Source: Lucinisca nassula (taxonomy: Eukaryota; Mollusca; Bivalvia; Lucinida; Lucinidae). From it: DNA of 64,000 nucleotides. Made by a program: the position numbers and the translations under genes. Positions 1 through 10,097 of the stretch are shown here, one piece after another. The notes beneath the pieces were generated by a model. The model did no database searches. It was not told the DNA's origin and was given only the letters and a program-made list of their open reading frames with translations. How positions within the stretch are numbered: position 1 is the stretch's first letter; each line of letters starts with the position of its first letter. Where the stretch lies: contig OY757010.1 in NCBI GenBank assembly GCA_963580285.1, positions 70,213,659-70,277,658 on the forward strand. The letters are read 5' to 3'.

Positions 1-180
1 ATGACAGGTCGACTTTGTTGAAACAATAATAAACTGATGATGTTAGACAAACTGCATGAGTGGTTGGATATACAATGTATGATCTAAATAGTGTTCAATG
101 GGCGGTATAAACCAGCTTTCATGGGGACATGGTAGGGTCTTTGATCATCAGTCAGGCAAACAGAGTTCGTTTCAATTCTA

Positions 181-698
181 AAGCAGAAGTGAAGGCAATG
201 ATCAGGAATTGATATAATTAACCATACCTCCGATCAGAGACATCAAAGGGAAAGAAACACAAACACGAAATAATTAGACCCCAAATTCTCCAATGGAAAC
301 ATCAATAGCGGAAAACCAAAAGGACAGTCACTTTCCCACAAAATGGCCAATTGGCTATCCAAAACAAAAAGATATAAGTGATACACACACTCAAAGACAA
401 ACCATATAAAAAGTAAACCGCGACAGAAGAACCGCCTGGGAACGGTCAGTGAAAAAACTTTTGCTGGGTGGGGGCCTTAAATCCATTTTACGTGGCCGCA
501 ATCCTCGCCCTTACTTCTGTCATGATTAAGACATAATTTGTTGAGTCCGCATGAAGGTCTCCTAACTCATCAGTGCAACATCTCCGATAACACAAAAATA
601 AAACAAACACATAGATGAAACAATGGTGAGGACTCGACATCAAGAAACATCTGAAATGCTTGAGCAAAAGAAAACCAATGGGCCCAACCTTCCGTCCA
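181..698 (-). mobile_element. Penelope-like element, 3' UTR fragment
   Basis: This is a diverged copy of the 3' untranslated end of the PLE family whose near-complete member lies at 22507-27048. In minus orientation it carries the same ordered blocks: the GTTGCACTGATGAGTTAGGAG block, the CGAGGATTG/GCCACGTAAAAT block, the GACCGTTCC block, the TGTGGGAAAGT block, and the terminal TCCTGATCATTGCCTTCACTTC. No reverse transcriptase sequence remains. Bases 1-180 upstream hold nothing I recognise. Confidence 0.8.
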
Positions 699-907
699 AC
701 ATTTCTCCTCAATATCTTTTGAACAGATGTATGGTTTAATAACAAATTTTGCATGTGAATTGATATTGACAACCTCTACTTTGGGATTGTTGCACAGCTT
801 TTTGCATTACGATAACACATCCGTGCGACATAGCGCTTTTTTCAGATCTCAAAAATGGCTACTTTTCTGGTGTAAATCATTGATATTTTTCTTATTTTTC
901 ACTGCTA
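699..907. other. Unassigned spacer
   Basis: AT-rich sequence between the PLE fragment and the LINE tail. Short open frames are present but nothing supports them as genes. Confidence 0.4.
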
Positions 908-2098
908 TCATATCATCATCATCAACGGATTTTTAATTAACGTGCAGGTACAGGGACAACGTCCACATAAGTGACCCCCTTCCAGGTAGCTGGCTTGCTG
1001 CACGCATGACAGATCTTACACCATATCTCCAGGCCTGTCTATCATGAGGATCGGTAGCAGAGAGCTTCCATTCTCTGTAATCTCTTTCTGTCAGCTGCTT
1101 CCAGGTCATCTTGGGCCTTCAAGGCCCCCGCTTTCCACCTATCTGTATGTAACAGGCAGTCTTGACAGCACCGTTGGAGCGTTCCACATGTCTATACCAG
1201 CGGAGCCTTCTCTCTTTCAGGATGAGGTCCAGGTCCTCAATGCCAAGACAATCCAGTAACTCACTGGACCTGATAGTGACAGTGGCATGTGGCTTGACAT
1301 TGCAAATCTGTCTGACCATTGCCCTGTTATTCCGCTGAAGACGTTGGAGGTTTGGCTTTGTCAATGGCCATGTCTCACTGGCATGAAGCATTGCGCTCCC
1401 CACACAAGAGCTGTACACACGGCCACGTGTCTTGAACGAGAGGTGGCGGGAAGAGAGAACTGGTAGCAACTCCTTGAATTTCTTCCAGGCTGTTTTCACA
1501 CGCGTTGTGGTTGAAAGGTCGCAACCACCAGCGGCTGAGAGCATATCGCCTAAATAGCAAAAGGAAGCTACAACCTCCAACTTGTCGGATCCGACTTGAT
1601 CTTCCCTCTGTGGTCTGCCATCTAAGGGTCGTGCACCTTGGCACAGTACACACCTGTAATCAGGGTCCTCCATCAAGCGCTTGAGCCCACTGCGTGTCTT
1701 GTGCACCCAGAACTTGCAGCCATTACAAAGATACTATTGCTGCAAACTCCAGTGCGACATACAGCGCATAGGAACTGGCCTGTACTCTGCAAGATGTCCA
1801 GACCTGAACCACAGGTCATGATCTTTGTCTTTCCTGCATTCACTCTCAGCCCTTTCGCTTCCATTGCATTTTTCCAAGTTAAGAGCCTCCTGACACATTC
1901 CTCAAGGGATTCAGCTATGATGACAAGGTCATCAGCATACAGGTCCTCCCAGGGGACTCCAGGGCGGAACTCGCATGACAAAGCTTCAAGCACAATGATG
2001 AAAAGCAGTGGGCTGAGAACAGAGCATTGATGAACACCCACCTTCACTTCGAATTCTTCACTATAACTGTCACCAACACCGACACGGCTCCGAGCATT
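908..2098 (-). pseudogene. 5'-truncated RTE-like non-LTR retrotransposon (C-terminal half of RT)
   Basis: The minus-strand reading starts inside the reverse transcriptase. It shows the motif-B-like block VGVHQCSVLSPLLF (usually QGSVLSPLLF) and the catalytic YADD box (DLYADDLVIIAE). A cysteine pattern C-x2-C then C-x2-C around a WVHK-like stretch resembles a PHD-type zinc finger. The distal part follows (KLEVVASFCYLGDMLSAAGG, RRLRWYRHVERS) and ends in ASQLPG near 957. Two frameshifts, near 1700 and 1119, break the frame, so it cannot be translated as one protein. The coding part is followed almost at once by a short (GAT)n tail at about 911-928, which fits the short 3' ends of RTE elements. 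The 5' truncation point abuts half of a fold-back repeat. The clade assignment is an inference. Confidence 0.75.
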
Positions 2099-2240
2099 AG
2101 CTAACGAGCACCCACAACCTGTCTAGGAGCAGAAATAAGAAAAAAACAATTATACCCCCGTAAATCCAGTTTTCTCTCTATAAAGTGGGGTATAAGGGGG
2201 TGTTCATTTCATGGACTTTGTTACGTGATGTGCGTCAGTT
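2099..2240. repeat. Right half of a fold-back (palindromic) MITE family
   Basis: The block CTAACGAGCACCCACAA, followed by GAGCAGAAATAAGAAAA and a CCCC-rich segment with CCAGTTTTCTCTCTATAAAGTGGGG, is the right arm of the family seen whole at 32885-33080. The LINE starts exactly where the left arm should be, so the LINE interrupts or replaces it. Confidence 0.65.
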
Positions 2241-2447
2241 TTGCCCAATATCTTGAGACCGAAACAGTTGATTTTCATAAAATTTAGAGTATAAATTTAT
2301 GTTGGAAAGATATAACCTAATTGGGACTGTTTCATGTTTTTTACATCAGTTCATTTTCAGCAGAGCTATAGCCCTTTAATGTCTGACAAAATGATTGCTC
2401 AAAGTGATATTCTGAATTGTACTGTGGTGGGAGCGGAGGACAGTTTT

Positions 2448-2624
2448 GTCACTTTAAACCAAGCATTAAATAAGAGTTGTAACTATTATATATAGAGATA
2501 TAACTCTTATTTAATGCTTGGCTTAAAGTTACAAAAAATAAAACAACTATTATATAGAGATGTTTTATTTGATGGGACCTCATGGGAATCTTAAACAAAT
2601 ATATAGAGATTAAGATTTCCATGA
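2448..2624. repeat. Three consecutive hairpins sharing a TATAGAGA loop
   Basis: Stem 1 pairs about 2448-2478 with 2502-2532 (roughly 30 bp, few mismatches). Stem 2 pairs AAATAAAAC near 2537 with GTTTTATTT near 2562. Stem 3 pairs 2581-2594 with 2610-2624. Each loop contains TATAGAGAT. A weaker fourth example sits at about 2995-3010. The same loop is found in the fold-back family (for example TTTATATAGAGAAAA near 23355). Confidence 0.7.
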
Positions 2625-3460
2625 GTTTGCAACCAATCTGTTTAATTGTTTCAGAGTGTTGTTCAATTACTATCTACTTTATTAAATTTTTGTGCAAATT
2701 ATTTTGTAGAGAGATCTTTTTTGTTCATTTTAAATTGAAAATCCCTGACATGGACATAGTAATAACCATGCCCGTGACTAGGCAGTGCCTAATTTCTTAT
2801 TATCTTTTGGGGTTTGAAACCCTAATTACACGTAACTCATACAATTTCCTGCAGATCGTGTTGATACATTGCAGCAGTATACTTGAGGTTAAGCTTATGT
2901 GTATTTTGTGTTTCCTTTTTGTTTCGTGCACTTTTGGCATATGTACAAACTCTTGAATGCCATATTTAGGGGATAACTTTCTTTCATGCTTTTCAATGAA
3001 ATATAGAGATTTCCCAGTGAAATCGAAAACGATACTGTCACTGTTTCAAACAATGGCTGATTTCAATTTTATTTTTCACTGTTTGGGACTACTTTTTTCT
3101 CGAAACCTAATGCTGTGGTCAGTTTCAGTTTCAGTTTACACCAAATAGTATACCGAGTTAATATGTTGGAAACCACTAAAATGATGCGAAACGACCAGGA
3201 ACAAAGTTAGTTTTCTCTGAGGGTGAGTGACGCGATTAGTGAAGCTAACTATTGCCGCTTTGAAGCATGTAAGAAACAGAAAATTGGATGTTTTTTTTTT
3301 TTTTTTGTATATCAAATTTTATTTCACCCATGAACACCAAAACTGATGTTTTCACTCGTGGCTATGCCACTCGTGAAAATACTGGTTTTGGTGTTCACTC
3401 GTAGAAGTAAAATTCGATCTTACACTGAAAAAAAATCAAATAACCTCAATATATTTAAAA
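2625..3460. other. Gene-free spacer
   Basis: AT-rich sequence with a poly-T run at about 3291-3306. Open frames up to about 124 codons (2582-2956) have no recognisable motif. I see no supported gene. Confidence 0.4.
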
Positions 3461-3462
3461 TT

Positions 3463-3600
3463 GTCATTTTGAGAGGTGAATCGGCTGTTTTACGGTCGGA
3501 AATTTGGTTTTACGGCGACGCGTCAGCGGAGCCGTAAAACGGAATTTGCGACCGTTAAACCCCTAATTACAATTTAAAATAGTTATCCCCATTCTAATGC
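3463..3600. repeat. Palindromic MITE, TTTTACGGTCGGAA family (degraded copy)
   Basis: It shares GTTTTACGGTCGGAAATT, GCGTCAGCGG, GCGACCGT and GTTATCCCCATTCTAATGCAC with the better-preserved palindrome at 32222-32405. The two arms are inverted copies of each other around GCGTCAGC. Confidence 0.65.
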
Positions 3601-3699
3601 ACTTGTTTTCTTTAAAATGGGTGCTGTTTTACTCAAACCGGCAAGCGCTAATATGAAATAGGTGCGACCTAACTGATACCAAATGTTTTGATGTTTATA

Positions 3700-3835
3700 A
3701 ACCTTCCAAAAGCTGCTCACATTTTTTCAGCAAAAATACCAAAAATTTATATATTAAACTTGCTAGAACAGTTAACAATATGCCCACTAACGAGCTCGTT
3801 AAGCTAACGATGCTTTGAACAACTGGCCCCTGACC
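3700..3835. repeat. Partial MITE of the AACTGGCCC / GAGCAGCTTTTG family
   Basis: It contains the half-hairpin AAAAGCTGCTCACATTTTTT, CTTGCTAGAACAGTTAACA, and a terminal TTGAACAACTGGCCCCTG. All of these occur in the complete copies at 4648-4890 and 5930-6177. Confidence 0.6.
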
Positions 3836-3944
3836 TTTATTTCTTTCTACTGATATTGCGATCGGTCATATTTGAACGTTACTCGCAGGTGTACATTACA
3901 TACACTGCATGTTTGCATGATGAAAGCCTACACAGTAATCACGT

Positions 3945-4170
3945 AATTACGGTAGGGATCTTTAACCTGCACAGGGGATGATTCACCCTGCACAGGGGGC
4001 TTCCAGTAAACGTCCCTATCCGAAGGATGGTACACTTTCGGACATTCATCCCTGCAAAAAAATATCAATTTAGTATGTTTTAGCACCGAATTTATTTTCG
4101 CCGCCGGGATTCGAACCGGGGGTCTTTAGCATCAGAGGCAAGTGCACCAACCACTGAGCAAATTGAAGAC
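3945..4170 (-). mobile_element. tRNA-derived SINE
   Basis: In minus orientation from about 4165 the sequence reads like a tRNA 5' half with an A box (GCTCAGTGGTTGG), followed about 30 bases on by a B box (GGTTCGAATCC). A non-tRNA body follows, including GAAAGTGTACCATCCTTCGG. The head does not fold as a clean tRNA with an identifiable anticodon loop, and the body continues past it. I therefore call it a SINE and not a tRNA gene. Confidence 0.6.
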
Positions 4171-4196
4171 TATTTGCATGGATGTGAAGGCCTGGC

Positions 4197-4433
4197 CCGA
4201 GGTTATAAAACTTTTTAATGCTCAACTCAGCTGAGCATGAAACTTGTGGTGCTCATAAAAATCAAAATAATAAGAAGTTGAATGGTTTTTCTTTCTCAGA
4301 TAGCAGAAATGTTATTTGTCCTGCCTACAAATTTTAAAATGCCAACAATATTTGGCATTTTAAAATTTGTGAGAAGGACCAATTTCATGCTCAAGTGAAC
4401 TGAGCATGAAAAAAGTTTTATAACCTTGGGACC
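4197..4433. repeat. MITE with long terminal and internal inverted repeats
   Basis: The left end GAGGTTATAAAACTTTTT is mirrored by AAAAGTTTTATAACCTTGG at the right. Inner blocks GCTCAACTCAGCTGAGCATG and TGCTCAAGTGAACTGAGCAT pair. The centre is a near-perfect hairpin (CAAATTTTAAAATGCCAA with TTTGGCATTTTAAAATTTG). It has no coding capacity, which fits a non-autonomous DNA transposon. Confidence 0.75.
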
Positions 4434-4647
4434 TGATTTCTTGGGAAAAAATATCAACATTTTGTCGTCTGCTGAATAAGCCCATAGAGAGGTTGATGTT
4501 AAGAAGATACCCTGTGTCAAGGACGTTTAAAGATTATAAATTTGTGATTCTGGGACCAGTTGCCTATGTTCCTCTCGAATGCAAAAACTGTAGACATTGA
4601 AAGAATCAGTCAATCATTCGGTTTCGCTGTTATCTAAGAAAACAGTA

Positions 4648-4890
4648 CCCATCTGTTTAAAGCATCGTTAGATTAACGAGTTCGTTAGTTGTGAATATGT
4701 TAACTATTCTAGCAAGTTCAAAATCTATGTGTTGTATTTTTACTGAAAAATGTGAGCAGCTTTTGCATTTGCAAAGGCTGCTCACATTTCTTTTCAGCAA
4801 ACTTATTATTATTGTCACCATATTGAATGGTCAAGGTTTTAACGATATGTTAGCTAACGACGTCGTTTGTTTTGAACAATTGACCCTGAG
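4648..4890. repeat. MITE of the AACTGGCCC family
   Basis: The central hairpin is GTGAGCAGCTTTTGCA / TGCAAAGGCTGCTCAC. Flanking inverted segments include TCGTTAGATTAACGAGTTCG and GTTAGCTAACGACGTCG. The ends resemble TTTAAAGCATCG and TTGAACAATTGACC. It is a second copy of the element at 5930-6177, only about 1 kb away. Confidence 0.7.
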
Positions 4891-4919
4891 AACTCCTAGA
4901 AATGCATTTTGACATTGAC

Positions 4920-5600
4920 CAAAACAGATTTCTACCTGATCTTTCTAAGACTTTGTCGCAATATCTAATCACATACTTTTGATGACAGTAAAACATGAAG
5001 TTAATAATTTGGAGAGTTCAGTGGTGGTACAAGAGCTTGAATTTGCAATAAACCGTGCTTTGTATGGTCTTTTATGAAGTGTAGGTAACCAATATAACGT
5101 AGGAAGCTTGTCTTGGCCTTTTGTAACACATACATCAAACTTGGTGGCTAAATGACAAATGTGGTCATCAACTAAAGCCTTCTCTACAGCCAAACGGTCT
5201 TAGTACCACCAGGTTCTTGCTGAAGAGTGTTAACATAGTGGAGCAGTCAAACAACGACCACATTGTTAGCAGCCTTATCTGCTGGAGCCAAAACGAACTT
5301 CTTATGAAATTCTTGAATACCAAGTTTAAGATGACGTAAAGACGTCTTAGGTGTAAGAGATAATAAGTTCGTATTTTGAGAGTAGAAAGAAATGCATTTG
5401 TTCACTTGTTTCAGAATGCTAAGTTTCCATTCTTTGAGGCCTTCTAACTCATCAGTGCAAAGTCTCCGAGAAAACAAAAATCAAACAACCACAGCGATTA
5501 AACTACGATGAGGACTCGACGATAAAAAACTACTGAAATACCGGAGCAAAGCAAAACCAACAGTTAGATTCCGACTAAGTCTGATTCAGTTGAATTTGAT
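4920..5600 (-). mobile_element. Diverged Penelope-like element fragment (UTR joined to RT part)
   Basis: Read on the minus strand, a piece of PLE 3' UTR (about 5600-5456, with GCACTGATGAGTTAGAAGGC) is fused directly to the coding region that reads WKLSILKQVNKCISFYSQN. Downstream are HLKLGIQEFHKKFVLAPADK and NNVVVV, then an in-frame TGA at 5247-5249, then LLHYVNTL. The order UTR-then-coding is what a head-to-tail PLE tandem would leave after truncation. Other stops and shifts (for example TAG near 5200) show this copy is dead. Its TGA matches a TGA in the full copy at 24980-24982. Confidence 0.8.
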
Positions 5601-5929
5601 TCGATGGGGGAATGGGGCATCAGGGCGACATGAGATTGAGAGGCGTTAAAATTGTTCCAATATACGAGACTCAAAGACAGGACAAGAACCCCTGCTTACA
5701 GTTTCTTATACACTTAACCCTCCTTTTTGCACCTACGTCACCCCCTCCTGAGTTCTAAGGTTTTAAGATACAGAATCAGGATTATTAAAGATAATCTCAT
5801 CTGATAGCCAAGATGTGACATATCAAGCCTAATCCAGGTGAGCGATTTCTGGCCAACTTTGGCCTCTAGCTTATTACTCAACCCGAAGTTACTAGACACA
5901 AAAGTTTCTCGCTTGCTTTTGTCCAGGGC
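5601..5929. other. Unassigned spacer
   Basis: No motif or repeat recognised. A 67-codon minus frame (5738-5941) has no supporting features. Confidence 0.35.
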
Positions 5930-6177
5930 CCAGTTGTTCAAAGCACCTTTAGCTTAACGAGTTCATTAGTGGTCAAATTGTTAACTGTTCTAGCAAATAC
6001 AAAATCTAAAATTTGGGTATGTTTGCTTAAAAAATGTGAGCAGCTTTTGCATTTGCAAAAGCTGCTCACATTATTTTTTGCAAAAATATTAGAATATTTG
6101 CCATATTTAATGATTAAATTTTTAACAATACGTTAACTAACGACGTCGTTAGTTTTGATCAACTGGCCCCAGGTGAT
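5930..6177. repeat. MITE of the AACTGGCCC family (best copy)
   Basis: The ends are GGGCCCAGTTGTTCAAAGC and GTTTTGATCAACTGGCCCCA, which form terminal inverted repeats. The centre is a perfect hairpin, GTGAGCAGCTTTTGCA against TGCAAAAGCTGCTCAC. It has no coding sequence. Three members lie within 2.5 kb, and related ends appear near 34180 and 36190. Confidence 0.75.
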
Positions 6178-6399
6178 TATTGCTGACCATGTACAAAATT
6201 CAGCTAACGATAATTCCTGCCTGTGAAGTAAGGGCGATATGTGAATATAGTCGGTATAGGAATGAATTTCATTTTGGGGAATTTTAGCTCGATTTTAGGT
6301 CAATTTTCCCAGCTAACACTCAGAGACAACTGACCCGCCACTGGCCGCCAGTGCTGTCAGTGCTTTATTTTTCATTTGGCGAAGGTAATAGTCAAATGA

Positions 6400-6680
6400 C
6401 TGACAGCACAGACTGAGAGGCCCCGCCATCGAGGGCTTAGAGAAATAGATTGGGTTGCATGGTGCTTCGCGCAGTGCTATACCAACCGACAGTATTGGAA
6501 AACCGCTCAGAAGGTCTAATCCCGGTCAGATAAGTGGCACAACTAGAACAGCTCCTAGCGGTTTCTGTGAGGGATAGGGTTTGAGATGTCATTTCATCGC
6601 CATGTCGGGTAAAATTCCGACAAAATCAAAAGCAATGTCTCCAAAATGATCTAAACAGCACTTTTTATTCGATTGCCTCT
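6400..6680 (-). repeat. Interspersed repeat, CCCCGTCAACACTGTA family (degraded)
   Basis: It shares TGGGTTGCATGGTGCTTC, GGTTTGAGATGTCATTTC and CATGTCGGGTAAAA with the copies at 28124-28460, 43415-43730 and 60335-60620. The family is about 300 bp, dispersed and non-coding. I do not recognise it as a named SINE. Confidence 0.6.
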
Positions 6681-6834
6681 GAGTGTAGGCAGTGAAATAT
6701 AGTTTGGAAATGAGGCCTTTACTGTTCCATTTAAATATAAAGTTTCAATAGTTCAGTATTTTAGCTCGCCTTTGCTATACCTCCGGCATCGGGTGTCAGA
6801 GTCGGTGTCATCGGTGCCGGCGTCAGCCTCGGCG

Positions 6835-7570
6835 TCTGCGTTTGGTTAAAGTTTACCTGCAATACTTTGTCAGTGCTCTAGAGCTTACATTTATTGATGG
6901 ATTTAAATATAACTTCACACCAATGTCGGATAATATCATACCTCGAACGAGTTCGACTTTCAGGGTCCTGGTCTCAAGGTCAAGGTCACTTAGGCTATTT
7001 TTAGAGAAACTCCATAATCGCTTTAGCGCCTTCATTTATTGGTGGTTTTAAATATAACACAAATGTTGGGCTTGATGATGTCTCGAGCGGCTTTGACTTT
7101 CAAAGTCCGGGGTCATACTGAACGTCACTGTGGCCATTTGTTTTAGTAAAAAAAACTTTGTCATTGCTCTAGCGCTTACATTAATTGATGGATTTTAATA
7201 CATCTTTACACAAATATTGGCGATGATGATATATCAAGTGAATTAGACTTTCAGAATCTGGAGCTCTAGGTCAAGGTCACTGTGGCTATTTCTTTTTTTT
7301 TTTCAGAAAAACTTTGCCATTGCTCTAGTGCCTACATTTATTGATGGATTTTAAGATAACTTCACACAAATGTTTGGTTTGATGATGTCTCGAGTGAGAT
7401 TAACTGTTAGGGTCTGGGGCTCAAGATCGAGGTCGCTGTGGCTATTTTAGGACAACTTTGTCATCGCTCTAGTTCCTACATTTATTGATGGATTTTAATA
7501 TCACAGCACACAAATGTTGGGTATGATCATATCTCGAGCAAGCTCGACTTTCAGGGTCTGGGGCGCAAGG
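6835..7570. repeat. Tandem satellite, ~148-bp monomer (left part of array)
   Basis: The phrase ACTTTGTCATTGCTCTAG recurs at about 6861, 7009, 7155, 7311 and 7452, giving periods of about 141-156 bp. Each monomer also has TACATTTATTGATGGATTTTAATA, CACAAATGTTGGG, ATCTCGAGCGAG and GGTCAAGGTCACTGTGGCTA. The array is cut by the LTR element at 7571 and resumes at 20563. Confidence 0.85.
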
Positions 7571-8302
7571 TATAACATAGTCATGTTATGCACATGATAT
7601 TTTGCATAGGCATGTTATCATGTGTATGACTGGAATATTGTTGAAGGTGTGTAAGAGTGTTGACATGACTGAATGAGTGTTGAAAAGGCAGTAAGCTTCT
7701 GTCTCAGTACTATTATGAAAATATTAAGCTTCAATTCTTATTATGAAACAGCTTCATTTTAAAACTCTGAAACATCAATTATATAACTTTGTATAAAATG
7801 CAGAGATGCACTTGAATTGTACATACATGTACCTGGCAGCCATTCAAATCATAACTTCATTATGAGCAAAATTAATTTCGTAATATCATATGACTCTGAC
7901 ATTTCCTTTTAAAGGTTATTTAAGCAGGTGTTCATGTGAAGTACTTTCAAAACCTGATGAAACTGCATTTTAAAGATCATATTATTAGTGCAGTCATCAA
8001 AATCATGACAGATAGCTTTTAGTTAGAAGAGATTTTGGCAATAGTTGTGATAACAAGCATGATGCAATGAGAGAGGGATATTGCGTGAGATTTTTGTAGT
8101 GATTATAAATACTGGGGTTTCTGACCAAAACTTCATATGTCTACTTGATCAGCTTGCAGACCGATAGTCTGGTTTAGGAGTTGTGCACTCGTATGAGGTG
8201 CCTGCCTAATAAAGCTGCTGAAACTCTCAATATGAATTTAGTTATATTTTATAATTAAGAAACACTATTCGATCACAGTCAAAGGTGAATAGCTACGCTA
8301 TA
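7571..8302 (+). repeat. 5' LTR of the gypsy-like element
   Basis: It begins near ATAACATAGTCATGTTATGC and ends near AGCTACGCTATA. A near-identical copy is at 19832-20562. An AATAAA signal lies in CCTAATAAAGCTGC near 8210, and a TATA-like ATTATAAATACTGG lies near 8102, so promoter and polyadenylation functions are likely here. The exact ends are uncertain by 2-4 bases. Confidence 0.85.
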
Positions 8303-8312
8303 TATCTTGCTT

Positions 8313-8328
8313 TGGTGCCGTGCTGCGG
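8313..8328 (+). promoter_or_regulatory. Candidate tRNA primer-binding site
   Basis: TGGTGCCGTGCTGCGG starts about 10 bases after the 5' LTR. PBS sequences begin TGG because they pair with a tRNA CCA end. I could not assign the tRNA. Confidence 0.5.
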
Positions 8329-8366
8329 ATAAATTAAAAAAGGAACCTCACGACAGAAACAGAAAA

Positions 8367-8384
8367 ATGGACACCAAGGTAGGT
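8367..8384 (+). promoter_or_regulatory. Leader mini-exon with ATG and strong splice donor
   Basis: An ATG plus three codons (8367-8378) is followed directly by AAG|GTAGGT, a near-consensus splice donor at 8378/8379. Acceptors with pyrimidine tracts and CAG lie at 13631-13633, before the env-type ORF, and at 17801-17803, before the third ORF. Phase is 0 in both cases, so the same leader could supply the start for two subgenomic messages. Splicing is inferred from sequence only. Confidence 0.55.
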
Positions 8385-8546
8385 GACGTTTACTTTTACT
8401 TTTTCTGGTTATGTTTGTTGTTTGTTCTGTCACCAATAATCATTCAAAATTATGGAAGAAAATTAATCTAAAACGGAAACAAAAATGTAGGCCAAAGTTA
8501 ATTTTAGATTAATTTATTTATTTATTTATTTTATTTTTTTTTCAAT

Positions 8547-9473
8547 ATGGCTCAACAAGGACAAGCCCAAGTACAGGCTTAGCATCAACAACAGCTTGAT
8601 CCTGCTGCACAGGCTTTCGTAAATATATAATTAGAACTTGCCAATGTATCACAGGCATTAACAACTCAAGGGGCCTCAACAAGCGTGATCAAATTTGATG
8701 GCAACTCCAAAAACTTTAGGGAATGGGTGAAGTCCATTGAAAAATATTCAATTCTTGCTGATATACCTGAGGCAAGAAAGAAGTTGATTGCATATCAATC
8801 TTCTGGGGGAGCAGTTAGTGGTTTTATACAGAGGTATATGGCGGCTAACCCAGACGGTAATTGGCAACAGCTTAAGGAACAATTAGCTGTCCGTTTCAGT
8901 GATGTTACGGATAGGCAAATGGCGCTGTCATTGTTGCGCAGCGTGAAACAAAAAGTAGGGAAAAACATACAGCTTTTCGCTGAAAGAATTCTTTCTTTGG
9001 CGGAAGAAGCCTACCAAAACCAAGGAGGCGATTCTGTAGAACGTCAACTTATTGACATTTTTGTTGATGGGTTGACCCAAGATAACTTGAAATAAAAAAT
9101 ATTGAGAGATCAGCCAGAAATATTACAGGGGGCTATTGCAATCGCCACTAATGAGCAGAATCTTAGGGCTAGGGTTCAAATGTCGCATACAATTCACCCA
9201 CAAAGAAAAGAAGCACCTATGGATGTTGACCATTTTAGAGGTCAACGGTTTAAATTCAGAAAATTTAATAGGGTTAATAGCACACAGCAAAATAGAAACT
9301 TTAAGGTAAAGTGCTGGAATTGTCGTCAAGAAGGTCACATTTCCAGAGATTGCAAAAATAAAGAACCTCAAAGTAGACCACCTATGGGTCATGGAACACC
9401 TAGACATCAGAATAGTGTACAAAATGTAGTACCTGGTCAGAAAACTGGGACACTCATTGCATGCAGGGGTTGA
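8547..9473 (+). pseudogene. gag of the gypsy-like element (nonsense-mutated)
   Basis: The frame starts at ATG 8547 (MAQQGQAQVQA) and stays in one register to 9473, but has three in-frame stops: TAG at 8580-8582, TAA at 8628-8630 and TAA at 9093-9095. The capsid-like part begins IKFDGNSKNFREWVKSIEKY and includes a retrotrans_gag-like stretch (WQQLKEQLAVRF). It ends in a basic region and one CCHC zinc knuckle, CWNCRQEGHISRDC. The stops can be explained by single-base changes from sense codons. Gag would form the particle and package RNA, and this copy cannot make it without readthrough. Confidence 0.85.
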
Positions 9474-10094
9474 TGTAATGAGTAAAGAAAACAACAGACA
9501 TTTACCTCATCAAAAATTTAAGATCAATGTTTCAGGCAGTCCAAATTCTTGTTTAGTTAAAATAGGTAAACAAAGGTTTAGAACTCCTGTTGACACTGGA
9601 GCTGAGTGTTCAGTAATGCACCGTAGAATTTACGAGCAGCTTAAGAATAAAACAAGACTCACCCAAAAGAAAGTTTGCTTACAAACTGCAAATGGGAGTG
9701 TGACGGTTGCATTACTGTGCAGTTTTGTATCGGTGGTACCGAAATGTCTCAAGACTTCTATGTGATCCGAGATTTAAATAGAAATTTGATACTTGGTTTG
9801 GACTGGCATAAACAGAACAACGTTAGGATTTATTTTGATTTAAAATGCCTAAGAATCAATGGTAAATGCTATGTTAATTTAGAGGAGGATATACATATAG
9901 CTTCAACGGTTAGGATGAAAAGAACATGTTTAATAAAACCTAATACAGCCATGATATGCTACGGAAAAGTAAGAGAAAATCCAGACTTACCAGTAGGTTC
10001 GTCATATGAGGTTTCACAAATAGACAAAGGATTTTTAACAAACCAACCAGGCTTACAAATTATTAATACTGTTTCTACATTAGCAAAAGATTGA
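9460..10094 (+). pseudogene. Aspartic protease region of pol
   Basis: The catalytic motif is seen in FRTPVDTGAECSVM (DTGA) in frame 1 up to about 9700. The continuation is in frame 0 (QFCIGGTEMSQDFYVIRDL, then LILGLDWHKQN, the distal ILG motif). A frameshift therefore lies at about 9695-9710, and a TGA stop follows at 10092-10094. It overlaps the end of gag, as usual for gag-pol of this group. Confidence 0.8.
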
Positions 10095-10097
10095 TCT

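Noticed and set aside
4095..4165. tRNA gene on the minus strand
   Set aside because: It has box A/B similarity only, no clean cloverleaf, and is joined to a SINE body.
6835..7570. CRISPR array (regular repeats)
   Set aside because: Eukaryotic context, with ~148-bp diverged monomers and no short repeats with unique spacers. It is a satellite array.
9123..9494. Minus-strand ORF of 123 codons
   Set aside because: Shadow of the gag zinc-knuckle region on the plus strand.
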